The translations under genes were made by a program, and so were the position numbers. Below the pieces are notes generated by a model. It saw only the letters and a list, made by a program, of their open reading frames with translations. It was not told the DNA's origin and searched no databases. A stretch of DNA of 64,000 nt from Valencia hispanica. Taxonomy: Eukaryota; Chordata; Actinopteri; Cyprinodontiformes; Valenciidae. How positions within the stretch are numbered: position 1 is the stretch's first letter; each line of letters starts with the position of its first letter. Of this stretch, positions 32,291 to 43,500 are shown in pieces. Location of the stretch: positions 62,001 to 126,000 of the forward strand of contig OY747713.1 of the NCBI GenBank assembly GCA_963556495.2, in the 5' to 3' direction.

Positions 32291-34380
32291 TGTTGTGCAG
32301 CTCAAGGACAGGATTGTATTGGTTTGATGCCATAGTTTTGTTTTGTAAATTGTTCCGGTTGTTTAGTAAATAAGGACAGATATATTTCTTGTAAATCTGT
32401 GGCATATAAATACTCCCCAAAACAAAAAATAAATGGCAAATTTAGCAGAAGTAAGCAGAGGATCTGATTACCAGCAGATCACAGATTAAAAATTAAATAA
32501 AGATAATTATTATTCTACTGCAGTAGATATATTATATCCACCTTTCTGCCTTCAATTTCTGTTGTTTTGCATAGAAACCCACACTAGATGGCAGCACACT
32601 TCTATGTAAATAAGTTCTTATTCCCTGTGCTGTGTTTTGTGGAGGAAACCAATCAATAAAAGCTTAAACATCCTCTAAACATCAGTCACCATTATGTGGT
32701 TCCTCCTACAAACTCGTCTGTAATGATGCTGAGGAAGTTAAACTGATAGTTTGTTTAAAGCTGCATTCAGCTTCTGTCATTCATCAGGCATAGATATAAT
32801 TTTGTATTATTCATTGCTTATTTTATTACAACTTCTCATCACAACCACATTTTAAGCTGTTGAGCTTTAAACATGAAGGTAGACTCTAATCACTCTGATC
32901 ACTGTTTCCATTAAAGTTAATTGATTAAATGCACAGTGACAGATCTTTCTTCTCAGACTGCCTCATTTTGACAAATGAGAGTCAGAGGACAGCAACTCCC
33001 AGCAGCTGGGTCCGTTCCTACCAACACCAAGTGAGGACAGTGCCTGCAGCATTTAGTGTCCTTTAATTGCCATTTACATAGCAGGCTAATCATTATTTTT
33101 TATGCCCCCTATTATCGGCTTGCTGCTCTGTCTGTCTGCTGAAATAATGAGCTATAGGTGACGCTCTGACAGGAGGAAAGGATTCAAGGCCAACATTCAC
33201 ATCAGTAAACCACTTTAGTTGGTTAAAAACAGGGGAAAATCAAATTCACTCAATATACTTGATCTGATTTTTTAGCTGAAATTGTTCCTTTATATATTAA
33301 AATTTAGATTTTCTATTAAATCTTTGTAAATCGTATAAATCAGGAAGACTTTTTCCTTAATTTCCTCTGCCAAGGAGGTTATATTTATGCTTGGTTGCTG
33401 TCTCTCTGTCTGTCTGATGGTTAGTTAGTAGCATAACTCAAGAAATTATAGGTGAATACTGATGACATCTTCAGGAAATGTCTTCAATGGGACAAGGAAC
33501 AAGTGATTAGAAATTGGTCCAGATCCAATTACCACCATTTCCAAAAAAGTGATTTTCGTGAATAGCTACTGTTAAACTAGCTGCTAAAAGTGGGTTTTCA
33601 TGGTCAAGGAGTCTAAAAGAGTTACAATTAGATCACAATATTGGGGGGGGGAAGCTCTCCGAGTGCTTTTCTACTTATCTTTAGTTTCCTGCCTTTTTGA
33701 ACACTGGTGAGCTCTTGTGTCTGTCAAGAAGTCATCAGGTCTAACTCAGCGCAGCTGCTCCTGATGAGCTTCTCACCAGCCATTGGCTGGATCGCCTCCT
33801 TCTCACACTCAAAGCTCCCTTCACTCACCTCTTTGGCGTTCAGTCATCATCCTTGTAATGACGTGTAGCTCCCAATCCGCTCCTGCGAATCCAACCCGAG
33901 TCCCATCTAAGCTTCAGCTAAGAGCTTATCCAAGCCCCTCCTAGAACGTATTCCAACATGGACATCCAGCTCCATTCCCAGGTCGTCCTTTCCCTCTGCT
34001 CCAGCCGGACTTTTGGCTCCATCCTCACCCTGCGTTTGGAACATCCATCTTCCAAGCAGTGATCTCTGTCCGATCACGGTCTCCTAAGCAGGTATACTAC
34101 ATGAAGATAGTGAAAAACGTAAGCAATTTCAAAGTACCATATGAACCTGTCCACTTTTACAGTCAACAAACTCTTTCAAAACACAGACACGGGTACATAA
34201 CCAGATAGGCATACGTAATAAATTATACTCTGCTTTTATTGTGATAGTAGTATTAAAAAGACATATGTAATTGGGGAACTAAAACATCTAGAACATAGCG
34301 CTAACATAAGCAGAATGTCTGATGCTAATGCTATCAAAACGATGTCCAAGAGGCATTACATTTAAAAATTAGTCAAACAA
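32291..34380. other. Gene-free stretch
   Basis: No supported gene or recognisable element. AT-rich, with a G-run at 33642-33651. The section 33700-34095 is C/T-rich (CCAACATGGACATCCAGC..) and may be a decayed LTR, but no second copy in the window supports this. Confidence 0.5.
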
Positions 34381-35205
34381 TTCTTAATCTCTGTATTAAA
34401 ATGGATTCGGCTTTAAAAATGGACTCCCATGTTAATCACATGGTTAAATCCTGTTTTAATCAGTTGAGACGTCTCTCCAAACTAAAACCCATTCTGAAAC
34501 AGCGCCACCTTGAGACAACCATTCACGCTTTTATTACCTCAAGGCTAGATTACTCCAATGCCATTCTTTTTGGTATTTCAAAAGCCGCATTATCCTGCCT
34601 CCAGTTGATACAGAATGCTGCCGCAAGAATTCTGACAAGTACGGGCCGTCGGCAGCACATTACTCCGATTTTCACAAGACTTCACTGGCTTCCTGTGCAC
34701 TATAGGGTACGTTTTAAAATTTTATTGTTTGTTTTCAAGGCCTGGAATGGCTTAGCCCCAACCTACCTATCAGTGCTACTCACTACATATGTGCCGGGCA
34801 GGACTCTCTGTTCGGGAGACCTCCATCTACTTCAGATTCCCCGTCTACGCTGCAAAACCCATGGAGAACGAGCTTTTTCACTCTGTGCTCCTAAACTCTG
34901 GAATGAACTCCCATTGGATATTAGACTCTCCTCCTCCATTGTGGTTTTTAAGTCTCGCTTAAAGACTTACTTTTACTCCCTCGCTTTTAGTGCTTAGCTA
35001 TTATATCTAGTTTTTTTTTTTTCCTTTACTTATTTTATTGATTTCTCCTGATTGTTCTATCGACTATGTTTCTGTTGTTTTATCTTTTGTCTTATCCTTT
35101 TATTAATTTTATGTGCTACCTCTGTACAGCACCTTGGTCAGCTCTCATGCTGTTTTTAAAGGTGCTTTATCAAATAAATGGTATGGTATGGTAAATGAAT
35201 GTCCA
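34380..35205 (+). mobile_element. L2-like LINE, 5'-truncated
   Basis: Contains the last 198 codons of ORF2 and a 3'UTR (TGTACAGCACCTTGG...GGTGCTTTATCAAATAAATG) ending in a (GGTAT)n microsatellite tail, as usual for L2-like elements that prime on a short 3' repeat. Confidence 0.85.
34401..34997 (+). pseudogene. L2-like LINE ORF2 C-terminal fragment
   Basis: 198 open codons. Typical blocks are AFITSRLDYSNAILFG, LQLIQNAAARILT, LHWLPVHYRVRFKILLFVFKAWNGLAP and FSLCAPKLWNELPLDIR. They follow the RT thumb in L2/CR1-clade ORF2 proteins. No RT catalytic motifs are included. No stop or frameshift lies within the fragment, so the copy is fairly young, but it is 5'-truncated and inert. Confidence 0.85.
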
Positions 35206-35680
35206 AAAATACAGTTTGCTGTCATTTTAGCATTAATTGGCGCTTACCACTGATATGGAAATAATCAGGTTAGAAAGTTGATCTCTCTTTTTACTAGGAT
35301 AGTGACTGTATGTTGCTCGTATGCTGAACAGACAAGTTAAGAATTCAGTGATATGTGTCTGCATCATGGGCCGACGGACGTCAGAACCACTCCATATCTA
35401 CAGGACACTCTGACCCAGGGAGGCTGAGCGGTGTTCTGCTATCATGGTGTTAGTGATGCGGATTTACTGGAGCCGGGCAACTAACCTAAGGAGGGGGAGC
35501 TGAAGAAGATAGTAATTCTATATAGTGGAATGTTAGGATGTGGGGAGCAGGCCAGTATATGCAAATGCTCTGTATGTGCTGAACTCCTTGTTGATCAACA
35601 AGGCGAATTAAAGCTCTTGATCCGACGAAGGAATTCTCTCTCTCATCCTTGTTAAATATTTCCATAATGCCACTGTGCTG
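35206..35680. other. Gene-free stretch
   Basis: Unique-looking sequence without an open frame of note. It ends at the downstream side of the THAP relic. Confidence 0.4.
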
Positions 35681-35943
35681 TGTCCACCATTTTCATATTC
35701 AGAAGGGATTGAGCCCTCGATTAGACGAAGTCTTTCAGAAAACCCTTGTTGTTACTGGTGGAGGTTACTGAAGCACTCGTCTTTGAAGTGTTTGGCACAA
35801 ACAAAAAACACTTTAGCCACAGATGCGGGCACATTACTATTAAAAATAAAACTTAACCATGCACTTCGAAGTGGTTCTGAAGCTGGGAGACGGTGTAAAG
35901 AGTTGTGCGGGTTAATACACCCAACAACAGAACATTTTGACAC
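35680..35943 (-). pseudogene. THAP zinc-finger domain relic
   Basis: On minus, the 63-codon frame (35752-35943) begins MSKCSVVGC (C-x4-C) and continues with SLHRLP, LRSAWLSFIF and VFFVCAKHF (C-x2-H). This is the C2CH spacing of a THAP DNA-binding domain at a protein N-terminus. A TAA at the codon after NLHQ ends it, but the same frame continues as QQGFSERLRLIEGSIP, the usual end of a THAP domain. So one nonsense codon breaks an otherwise well-kept domain. THAP domains occur in host regulators and in P-element-type transposases. The downstream partner is not seen within 300 bp, so it is either one exon of a larger gene or an isolated relic. Confidence 0.75.
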
Positions 35944-36239
35944 TTGTACTTTCGGCTTACCTAAACTTGGACTACAAGCTCACAGCGAGAAATAAAGATG
36001 GCGGATAAGCTCAGCGTTTAGGTGGAAATCCATGGCCAAGTTTGGCAGTTCCAAGCTAAGTACTGTAATGTAATAGTTCAAAAAATGTAATAGATAGAGA
36101 AAACTGAACGGCATAAAAAATATGACCCAAAACATTTTACATAAATATCTCCACAGCACATGGAGTGACAGATTTATGCTTTTTGCACTCCTAGATACTA
36201 AATACACTAGACACGATGTGTTTAGTGAATTAAGAATTT

Positions 36240-36760
36240 AGTTTGAGGGCTAATAAAGTGATATTTTCATGATATGTCCCCTTTAAGATCCGAGACCTCA
36301 GAATATGTTCCTAGTTCCAAGCATTCCGAATGTGTTCATAAGCCCGGGTCTACAGAGGGTGTTCATGAGTCCAAGTCTACAGAGAACCCTCCAGGTCTGG
36401 GATCTCTGGAGTTCCAGACCGCCAATCTCTCCAGTGGGTGCCAGCAGCAGCCCACAGACTCCTCTAGTGGGTTCCAGCCCAGAGATCTCAGCCTAAATCT
36501 TTTCCTCTCTCTTGGTCTCTGTGTCAGATGTTTAGTTACTTCCCTGCCTCCTTTAGTGATAATGGTAACTGTAATAAATTTAACATTTTTGTAACTTTGG
36601 AGGCGAGGGTATCAGAATTAGAGGCCTGGCTCTGCGCTGTTGAAAAATCAGCAGCTAGCCGAGGCTTATTATCCAGCGCAGAGCCAACAAGGAAAGAACC
36701 CCCTAGCCGTCCTCCAACAGAACTCAATTCAATTAAAAAACCTTTTATTGATCCCAGAGG
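36240..36760 (+). other. Unassigned open frames (possible ORF1-like fragment)
   Basis: Two overlapping frames (36274-36594 and 36528-36764) give a Ser/Pro/Gln-rich segment and then TLEARVSELEAWLCAVEKS, a short heptad-like stretch. It could be the start of a LINE ORF1 coiled coil. It ends in AATTCAATTAAAAAACCTTT, the tail of the minus-strand LINE to the right. Weakly supported. Confidence 0.25.
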
Positions 36761-36796
36761 GTAGTTAAGTGTTGTTGTAGATCATAAAATTAATTA

Positions 36797-37780
36797 TTAA
36801 AGAAGTTGTTGTAGATCATGATAGCTGTCAGCAGGAAGGATTTTCTGTAGCAGCCTGTGTTGGAGTGAAGCTGAAGAAGCCTCAGACTGAAGACACTGTT
36901 GTTGTAGGATAGTCTCATGAAGAGGATGCTCAGGGTTGTCCATAATTTTTTTGATTTTATGAAGAATCCTTCTTTGCATCATCATCTCCAGGTGTTCCAC
37001 AGTAGTCCACAGAACAGAACCAGTATTCTTTATCAGGTTGTTTAGCTATTTTAAGTCCCTGGCTCTGATGCTTCTACCCCAACAGATGATGGCTGAAGAG
37101 ATTACACTCTCCACAACAGACCTGTAGAAGATTTGCAGCATCTTGCTGCAAACTTTGATGGACTTAAGCTTCCTCAATAAGTCCAGTCTGCTCTGTCCCT
37201 TCTTGTAGATGGCTTCACTGTTCAGTCTCCAGTCCAGTCTGTTGTCCAGGTGAACTCCAAGGTATTTATAGTCCTCAACCACCTCCACTTCTTCACCCAT
37301 GATGGAAACAGTGTTTGACTTATCCCTGTTTCTCATGAAATGTACAACCATCTCCTTTGTTTTCGTTCACATTCAAAGTAAGACGATTGTTTCCACACCA
37401 TGCCACAAAGCGGTCAACCTGCTCTCTGTACTCTTGTCTATCTCTGATACATCCACCTGGTTAGTTGAACCAGGTGGATGATGGCGCCTTCAAGTCTAAC
37501 TCCACGGCGATAACCAAACTGCAGTGGCATGCTGATATGTTCTTGTTTACTTATTCAAGGGGGGCAACAGGAGTCTCTCCAGGACCTTTGTGATGTGGGA
37601 TGTCAGGGTAACAGGTCTATAGTCATTGATGACTGATTGGTGAGTTTTCTTTGGTACTGCAACAAGGCATGATGTTTTCCACAACACTTGGACCTTCTCC
37701 TGGCTCAGGCTAAGGTTGAAGGTACTGCGGAATCCCACAGAGCCGCTCTTGCACAGGCCTTGAGGACTCTGGGGGTCCAT
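36797..37780 (-). pseudogene. LINE ORF2 fragments (RT fingers and C-terminus, palm deleted)
   Basis: 37547-37780 encodes VINDYRPVTLTSHITKVLERL (RT fingers). 37046-37351 encodes MGEEVEVVEDYKYLGVHLDNRLDW and VCSKMLQIFYRSVVES (thumb/post-RT). 36797-37000 encodes the C-terminal HPLHETILQQQ...SASLQHRLLQ. No FxDD/YADD motif is present between the first two. Frames differ, so at least two frameshifts plus one deletion have occurred. Confidence 0.75.
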
Positions 37781-38640
37781 TACTGAAGTGAAGGATAAAA
37801 CATCAGAGGTGTGACAGGAAAGCCTTGGGTCAGAGTAAGGTGGGGACTCTCTTTGGCTGGGGACAGGAGAGGAGGATGCTGAGCTAGTTCCTGAACTGAA
37901 CCTGTTGAATAAAATGGGGTTTGTTGTAGTCCATGTTTTGGTGGTAATTGTCTCACAAATTTGATTTGCTTGTTCAGTCTGTCTGTAAAGTTTCTAAATG
38001 GAGATTCATTTGATGTTCCTGAGTCACATGAATTTGAGGACTTAATCTCTGATGGTTGTTCATCTCTTAGGGGCTGTGGTGTCATCATGACTTGCTGTTT
38101 TTGTTCTCTGATAGTATCCATGGGTGCCTCAAGGTCAGCTTTTGGGAGCAAGTGTTTTGCTTTCTGATTTTGAGCAGAGAAAATATTTACTGCCAGTAGC
38201 CTTACTTCGGCCTTGTTAAGATAACGTTGGGTTTCTTTGAACAGATGATTTGCACTTCCAAATACTTTGAAATTATTAATAAATGTGAACGACTTCTCAG
38301 CCGATTGTTTATTTAACCATTTATGGAGCATGCGGAGTCTGCTAAATCTTTCATCATTCCCTTCAGGGACTGGTCCGCTGATGAAGATGTTTACGTCATG
38401 TTCGTCAAGTCTCTGTAGGAGATCAGAGAAGTCTCTCTTCAGGATCTCTGATTGTCTCATCACGATATCTGATACTCCAGCATGAATAACGAGCGTTTCA
38501 AATGTAGGGTATTGGTCTAAGATTGTCTGGATTTTTTTTTAAAATTTCTCTCACTGTATTTTTGTGGCAGCGATAAACTCCGGTGTTCTTGCTACAAAAA
38601 GCCTCAATTTCATTAATTGATCTGTCTTGTATGATAACAG
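37780..38640 (-). pseudogene. LINE ORF1 with SGNH-hydrolase-like (esterase) domain
   Basis: Main frame 37780-38463 (227 codons) contains NIFISGPVPEGNDERFSRLR and, downstream, FTFINNFKVFGSANHLFK followed by LNKAEVRLLAVNIF. These blocks match the second half of the SGNH/GDSL-type esterase domain found in ORF1 of several fish CR1/Rex-like LINEs (motifs 'SGP.P', 'D.f..f', 'DG.Hl...G...l'). The 'DGVH' catalytic block reads as TQRYLN here, so the His is missing. A frame change in an A/T run near 38533 separates it from the domain's first part (SINEIEAFCSKNTGVYRCHK). Its role in transposition is unknown. Confidence 0.6.
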
Positions 38641-39160
38641 TTTTTGCAGGGGGGGCTCTTACTTTGTTATGTTTCCGCTTAATGCAGCTGGGTTTCTCCT
38701 GGTGGCTTTGACTGGTCCTGGAGCTGCATCATCTTTCAGGGAACTCAGGGCTGCAAATCTGTTTTTCAGTGGGATTCCAGGTGGAGTAATATCTCCTGTT
38801 TTGGGCTGAAACCTCTTTTGTTTCCTTTTAGCAGAGGCGGCAAGCGTGGGTTTAAAGTTTTCCCTGTGCTAGAGTTTCTTTTGTTTATTCAGACAGAGGT
38901 AGATGATTCCATGCGTTTTAAAGCCGGCCAGTGTTCATCAGAGTGTGGTGTTCTTCCCGTTAAGTGCCTGTTGGCTGAGGGAGTAGTGTTGTCCTGTGTT
39001 TTCTCTGCGACACGGTTAGACCGATGTAACACCGGGCTGCCAGGCTGTTCCTCCCTGCATGTTGTAAAGTTGTGTCATTTCCATAACCAGCGTTAAGGTC
39101 AAAATTAATTTCCAGACTGCGTAGCTTAATTTCGGTGTCCTCAATTCTGTAGAGCAAAAA
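38641..39160 (-). pseudogene. LINE ORF1 N-terminal part (coiled coil, broken)
   Basis: The minus frame 38960-39157 reads YRIEDTEIKLRSLEINFDL, a heptad-like coiled coil usual for LINE ORF1 N-termini. Frames then change repeatedly towards 38640. At 39395-39450 a CCTGTGGTACTCC sequence (antisense of GVPQGS) belongs to a different LINE fragment. Confidence 0.4.
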
Positions 39161-39200
39161 GCCATGTTGATAAGTCCATAGAAAATTAATCCAAGTGAAC

Positions 39201-39927
39201 CAAGAAGAGATCCGGTCCGATACAGTAACTCCAGGGGCTGGGTAGGTAAAGTAACTAAGAAAAAGCTAAGAAAAGAAAACAAGAAAAGCAAACAGAAAAT
39301 AAAATAAAGCGAGGGATCAGGAGAGACCAGGAGAGGCTGCTCTTCCTTCAGCAGCCAGACCAAAAAACTGAAAGGAATAAAATTAAAATAAAAGGAAAAG
39401 GAATGTGTCCAAGCACAGAACCCTGTGGTACTCCACAAGTAACCCTTGAGTGTGAAAAAGATTTATCATTTACATGAACAAACTAGAATCTGACAGACAA
39501 ATATTATTTAAACCAGCCTAGTGCTCTTTTTGAATGAATTCTGATTAAGATGTCAATAAGCATCAATCATCACATCAGATCATTTCTATACCTAATAAGA
39601 AAAACATCCTGACAGAAAAAAACATGACTGCAGTTTAACAGTAAAGGTTTTTTTTTCTGTTCAGCAGTTCAAAGTGGATAAACTCTCTAAGCAGAGATTG
39701 GATCTGGAGTTTCTGTCTGAGCTCTGATCCGGACCCTGGGCCCGCTTTATCCATGCTTCACTGAGTAATAATGACAAATCGGCTGATGTTTGCTAATGAT
39801 TAGTAGAGATTGTTTCAGTTCACTTGTAAAAGCCGTGTTTAAGAGCAATATTTATTGTTCCATTTGCACATTTTGTGAGCCTGTTTGAGAGAGAGGACTA
39901 ATCATTATTAATTAAGGTCATTGTTCT

Positions 39928-39964
<37 letters not shown>

Positions 39965-40980
39965 ATATATGTCAGCATCTCAGCGTGTGTGTCGCCTGCA
40001 GCCACACTCTGCATGGTGTGACAAAGGTCCATTACCTTTTCTGATCACAACAGCCTATGATCTATTAGCATCATCTAAAAGCTGCATTAGGATGAAGTGG
40101 AGACACTCATAGACCCAGGGTTCTGATCAGGCCTTTCAATGGGTTCACTGGTTTTACACAGCCCTTCTCTGGTTTTTTTACCCCTGGTTTGTAGGTTAAT
40201 GCATTTTCAAGTACCCACCAGAAAACACTCAGTTGAGAATGAGGCGTGTACATCAGTCATTCAAAGTGAAATTAGTTAGGATCCAACAGTGAATTCAGAT
40301 GGAAAGCAAGCAGCTGCTCATCATGTCCAGAGCCTGTTACATGGCAAGACCAAAACATTTTTCTTTGTGTGACAGACAGAAACAGCACTACTAATTTATT
40401 CCATACCAAATATTTGTTTTGATCTCCTTGTGTATATTTTGTGTAATAATGACCTGAAGCTACAACAGACTGGGGTTCCTCTGCAGGATGAATAGCTTTA
40501 ATCATTAATTCACCTTCTGCAGTGAAGTTCCATAACCGACAGCTGTAAGAAAATAAGAAAAGTAAATGAAATTCTGTTTCCTCATCAGGTCCAACCTCAT
40601 AGAAACATTGGGGTAAAAAGCAAAAATAATTACCCCTCTACCACACTGCTTGACAGCTGCAGTGTGTCACATTTTGGAGATTGACCCAGAAGCAAACAAC
40701 TAAAGTGAAGATAATCTGTTGAAAAAAGCAAAGCATAAATACTAGGAAGTAATGGCTAGGGAATAAGATGGAGAATCCAGCTAATTTTAACTGAATGGTT
40801 AAATTCTGAGAAGGAAGTGAAGAAATGACAGAAAGAAACCTGAGGACTAATTAGTGAAAGCAGATAAGAGTGAGAGCAGAGAGATTGTGATTGAAAAGCA
40901 ACTGGACATTGGTAATGTGTTTGGATGATGATGTACTGATTTACAGTCAGTTAGGTAGATTACAGGTATGTCTTGAAGAC
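39201..40980. other. Mostly gene-free stretch with a short LINE scrap and (GT)n microsatellite
   Basis: 39395-39450 holds an antisense RT scrap (GVPQGSVLG). 39929-39963 is a (GT)n run. The rest shows no gene. The AT-rich part 40500-40980 is featureless. Confidence 0.5.
39929..39963. repeat. (GT)n microsatellite
   Basis: About 17 uninterrupted GT units. Confidence 0.95.
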
Positions 40981-40984
40981 ATAA

Positions 40985-41460
40985 AAACATAGATGTCGCC
41001 GTTGGACCAGAAACTCTAAAAAATAAACTGATTAGTCAATCACTTTATCTGGATGGTATTAAATTGGCCTCCAGTACTAATGTAAAGAACCTCAGTGTTA
41101 TTTTTGACCAAAACATGACATTCAATTCCAATGTCAAGGCACTTTACGAGAAAAGTCATTTCAATTCAATTATACATAAATTCCAATTGGTTAAAAAGTT
41201 TTCTATCTAAGGAATCCCAGCAGATTGCATCAAGTCATTGACTTGCAGTGTGTCCCGCTGATACAGACTCCAATCACAGCAATCCCTCAGCAATCCCTCA
41301 TATTGAGCAAGCATGTAGCGACAGTGGAGATGAACAACTCCCCTTTAACAGGAAGAAACATTCCGCAGAACCTGGCTCAGTAGGAGCGGCCATCTGCCAC
41401 GGCCGTCTGGGGGTTCGAGAGGACAGAGCAGACACACAGAAAAAACCAAAGAACTGATGT
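40985..41460. mobile_element. Rearranged L2-like LINE: ORF2 piece (+) joined to inverted 3'UTR (-)
   Basis: 40990-41130 matches 60866-60990 of the + strand L2 (AAACTGATTAGTCAAT...GACCAAAACATGACATTC). From about 41131 to 41445 the sequence is the reverse complement of the L2 3'UTR found at 61800-62095 (AAGGCACTT...AGTCATTTC, AGGCTCAGTAGGAGCGGCC). The two parts face each other with the 3' end at the junction. Confidence 0.75.
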
Positions 41461-41579
41461 AAGCGTACTTTCTAAATTAGGAAAGTTAAAGGTTAACAGG
41501 ACACAGAGGAGGCATTGGTGTAGATTCTCCAGGACATGATATTCTTGAGAGTTTAAATGAAGGTAGCTGCTCTTTTCTT

Positions 41580-41640
41580 GTTGTCTTGAATACGTTCCGT
41601 CTCTCATCCAAGAGGCTTCTTCAGTTCTGAAAACTGGATT
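41580..41640. repeat. Short common fish repeat scrap
   Basis: The segment CTCATCCAAGAGGCTTCTTC is the antisense of a sequence often found at the 3' end of fish retroelements (GAAGAAGCCTCTTGGATGAG). The class is uncertain, possibly Penelope-like. Confidence 0.3.
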
Positions 41641-41663
41641 GGGAGTATTAGATTTATAAGTCT

Positions 41664-43500
41664 TTTTTTTTACGTGTCCTGTTTGGCAGTGTGGAGCTCA
41701 GAATTGGTGTCTGAGTACCAAGTAGAAGCCCAACAGATTTACTTTCATAAGCGGAGCAGTACAGCTTTTGCTATAGTACTCCACTTGATTTATGTGAAAA
41801 ATCTTTATTATGAATTGTTGGGGTTTTTATTTTCTGATGTTATGGACACGGAGACGGAAAATTAAGGAGAAGAAAGAAGGAAGATGAAGAAGAGAGGTAG
41901 GAAACAAAATGTCATGAGAGGGTGAGTTGAAAATACAAGAGGAAGGGGAACAAAGAAAACACAGGAAGACATTGAAGTCTGCCTCCATACCCACAGGACG
42001 GCAGAAAGAGGGGGAAAAACAAAACAAAACACGAAAAAGGAACATCGACAAAACCAACCAAACCTTTTGATTTAAGAATTACACAACCACATCACACAAA
42101 AATAGATATAAAAATACAACAACAATGTCACAGAAAAACTCATGGTACCGATTAATCAAGCTCTAGTAATGATAACCTCAGCCCAAGAATATATCCTTAA
42201 ACACCAGAGACCCCACATCTATGTGTGTGTGTTAGCATGCTGGTGCATATAAGGTTTCTCCATAAGAGTGTTCGATAGTTGGTGTGAGCAGACATCAATC
42301 CGTCTCCCAGGAATCGATGCAGACATGAAGGAGATCGGAGCAAAGACGTCCAAAGGACCGCCAGAGCCCCAGGCGGATCTGGGCGGGGCCGACCGCATCC
42401 CCCAAGAGAGGAGCAAAGGAGAACCCCAGGGGAACATCCAGCGGCCACTATGCAGGGGCCCGGGGGGCAGCAGTGACGAGCCCACAGGCTCCGCCGGCAA
42501 CGGACCGGGGGAGCCGGGGCCCAGGGGCACCCCACCCCCCAGCAGGGACCCGACAAGGGACCGGCCGACGAGGGGCCCCGGGCACTGCAGGGGCCGCGGC
42601 CGGCCGCCACGCGACATCCCAGCGCCCCACCAATAGCCGCAGGGGACGGACAGCATCTCCAGGCCGGGCTCAGCCAGCATCTGGACGGCAAGTTGTACCA
42701 GCTCCCGGGTCCTGATCCCACGCAACGCAGGGCGCCGAGACCAGGCATCCAACGAGGGCCAGGGCCGGTCCAACCCGCCAATGAACCGGCCACGCACGGT
42801 GCGCACAGAACAGGTGATCAAACGAGCAGAGACGCCGGATCCGCATCCCGCCGAGCCACCGAGCAGGCACCACCCAACAATCCCAAACCTGGCACCTCTA
42901 AAAGAGGTGCCCCAACCAACCAAAGGAAGATATCGGCCCAGCGCATCGGCCGACCGACACACCGGCCCCCCCAGGCCCGGCCAGGCACGCACCAGGTCCG
43001 AACCGGATTGACCACCGGAGCACCGGCAGGCAGGGGCCCCCGTCACCGGCGGGGAGTGACGGAGGGGAAATAGGCCCCCCATTAAGTGTAAGGCCTGAGG
43101 TGCGCCAGGCGAGGGGGCAGACCAAGATCCAACCTGAGAGGTAGACAAAGACATACAGACAAAGACATACAGACACAGTCATACGTTCCCTCCCTCTTAA
43201 ACCCATACATTCTCACTGACTCACCAAGACACCCAAAAAAATGACGCTGTACCCTCACTCACACACCCCATGCACACTTTATGCTCCCAGGTCCAGGTAC
43301 CGATGCCCCAGTAGAGCCACCAGCCCCCGGGAGGTGGACCCCCTACCTTCTAGGATGGAGAAAAGCAGACCGCCAAGGGCCCCACAGTGGCAAAGCAGCC
43401 CGACAGACCAGGACCCCGACCAGACCGCCTGTCCTCCTCCGGAACCCAACCCCTGATGGCCCGTAGCGAACAGGGGTGGGAAAAGACCCCTAGCCTAAAA
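41664..43500 (-). mobile_element. Repeat family X, copy 2 (longest, GC-rich)
   Basis: The T-tract with ACGTGTCCTGTTTGGCAG at 41664-41690 marks the poly(A) end on minus. The part to about 42480 matches copy 1 closely. Beyond this, a GC-rich section (about 42350-43480) with many CpGs carries overlapping long frames on both strands (42219-43154 on -, 42693-43073 on +). No domain is recognisable, and simultaneous openness is expected of GC-rich DNA. The block GGCGTCTCTGC...TTGGATGCCTGGTCTCGG on minus is also present, with C-to-T changes, in copy 3. Confidence 0.6.

Larger units (their letters stand above)
36725..39200 (-). mobile_element. LINE (jockey superfamily, Rex1-like), minus, internally deleted
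   Basis: The 3' tail is at 36725-36765 (TTGATCCCAGAGGG on +, equivalent to the CCCTTAGGGGACAATAAAG tail at 56850). Reading right to left on + (5'->3' on minus): ORF1 (about 39160-37780), then a piece of RT (37547-37780), then the RT C-terminus (37046-37351) and ORF2 end (36797-37000). Endonuclease and the RT catalytic core are missing. The protein resembles the LINE at 55.1-56.9 kb. Confidence 0.75.

Noticed and set aside
39201..39438. Hydrophobic minus-strand frame that resembles a membrane protein
   Set aside because: It arises from T-rich sequence on minus upstream of a LINE ORF1 and joins unrelated LINE scraps; there is no start context or family match.
40985..41460. Twin-primed L2 insertion (5' inversion)
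   Set aside because: In twin priming the 3' tail would lie at the outer edge; here the 3' end is at the internal junction.
42193..43480. Long GC-rich proline/glycine-rich frames (for example 311 codons on minus, 126 on plus)
   Set aside because: They overlap on both strands in a CpG-rich repeat, share no domain, and the homologous copy at 46.4-47.1 kb does not keep the frames.
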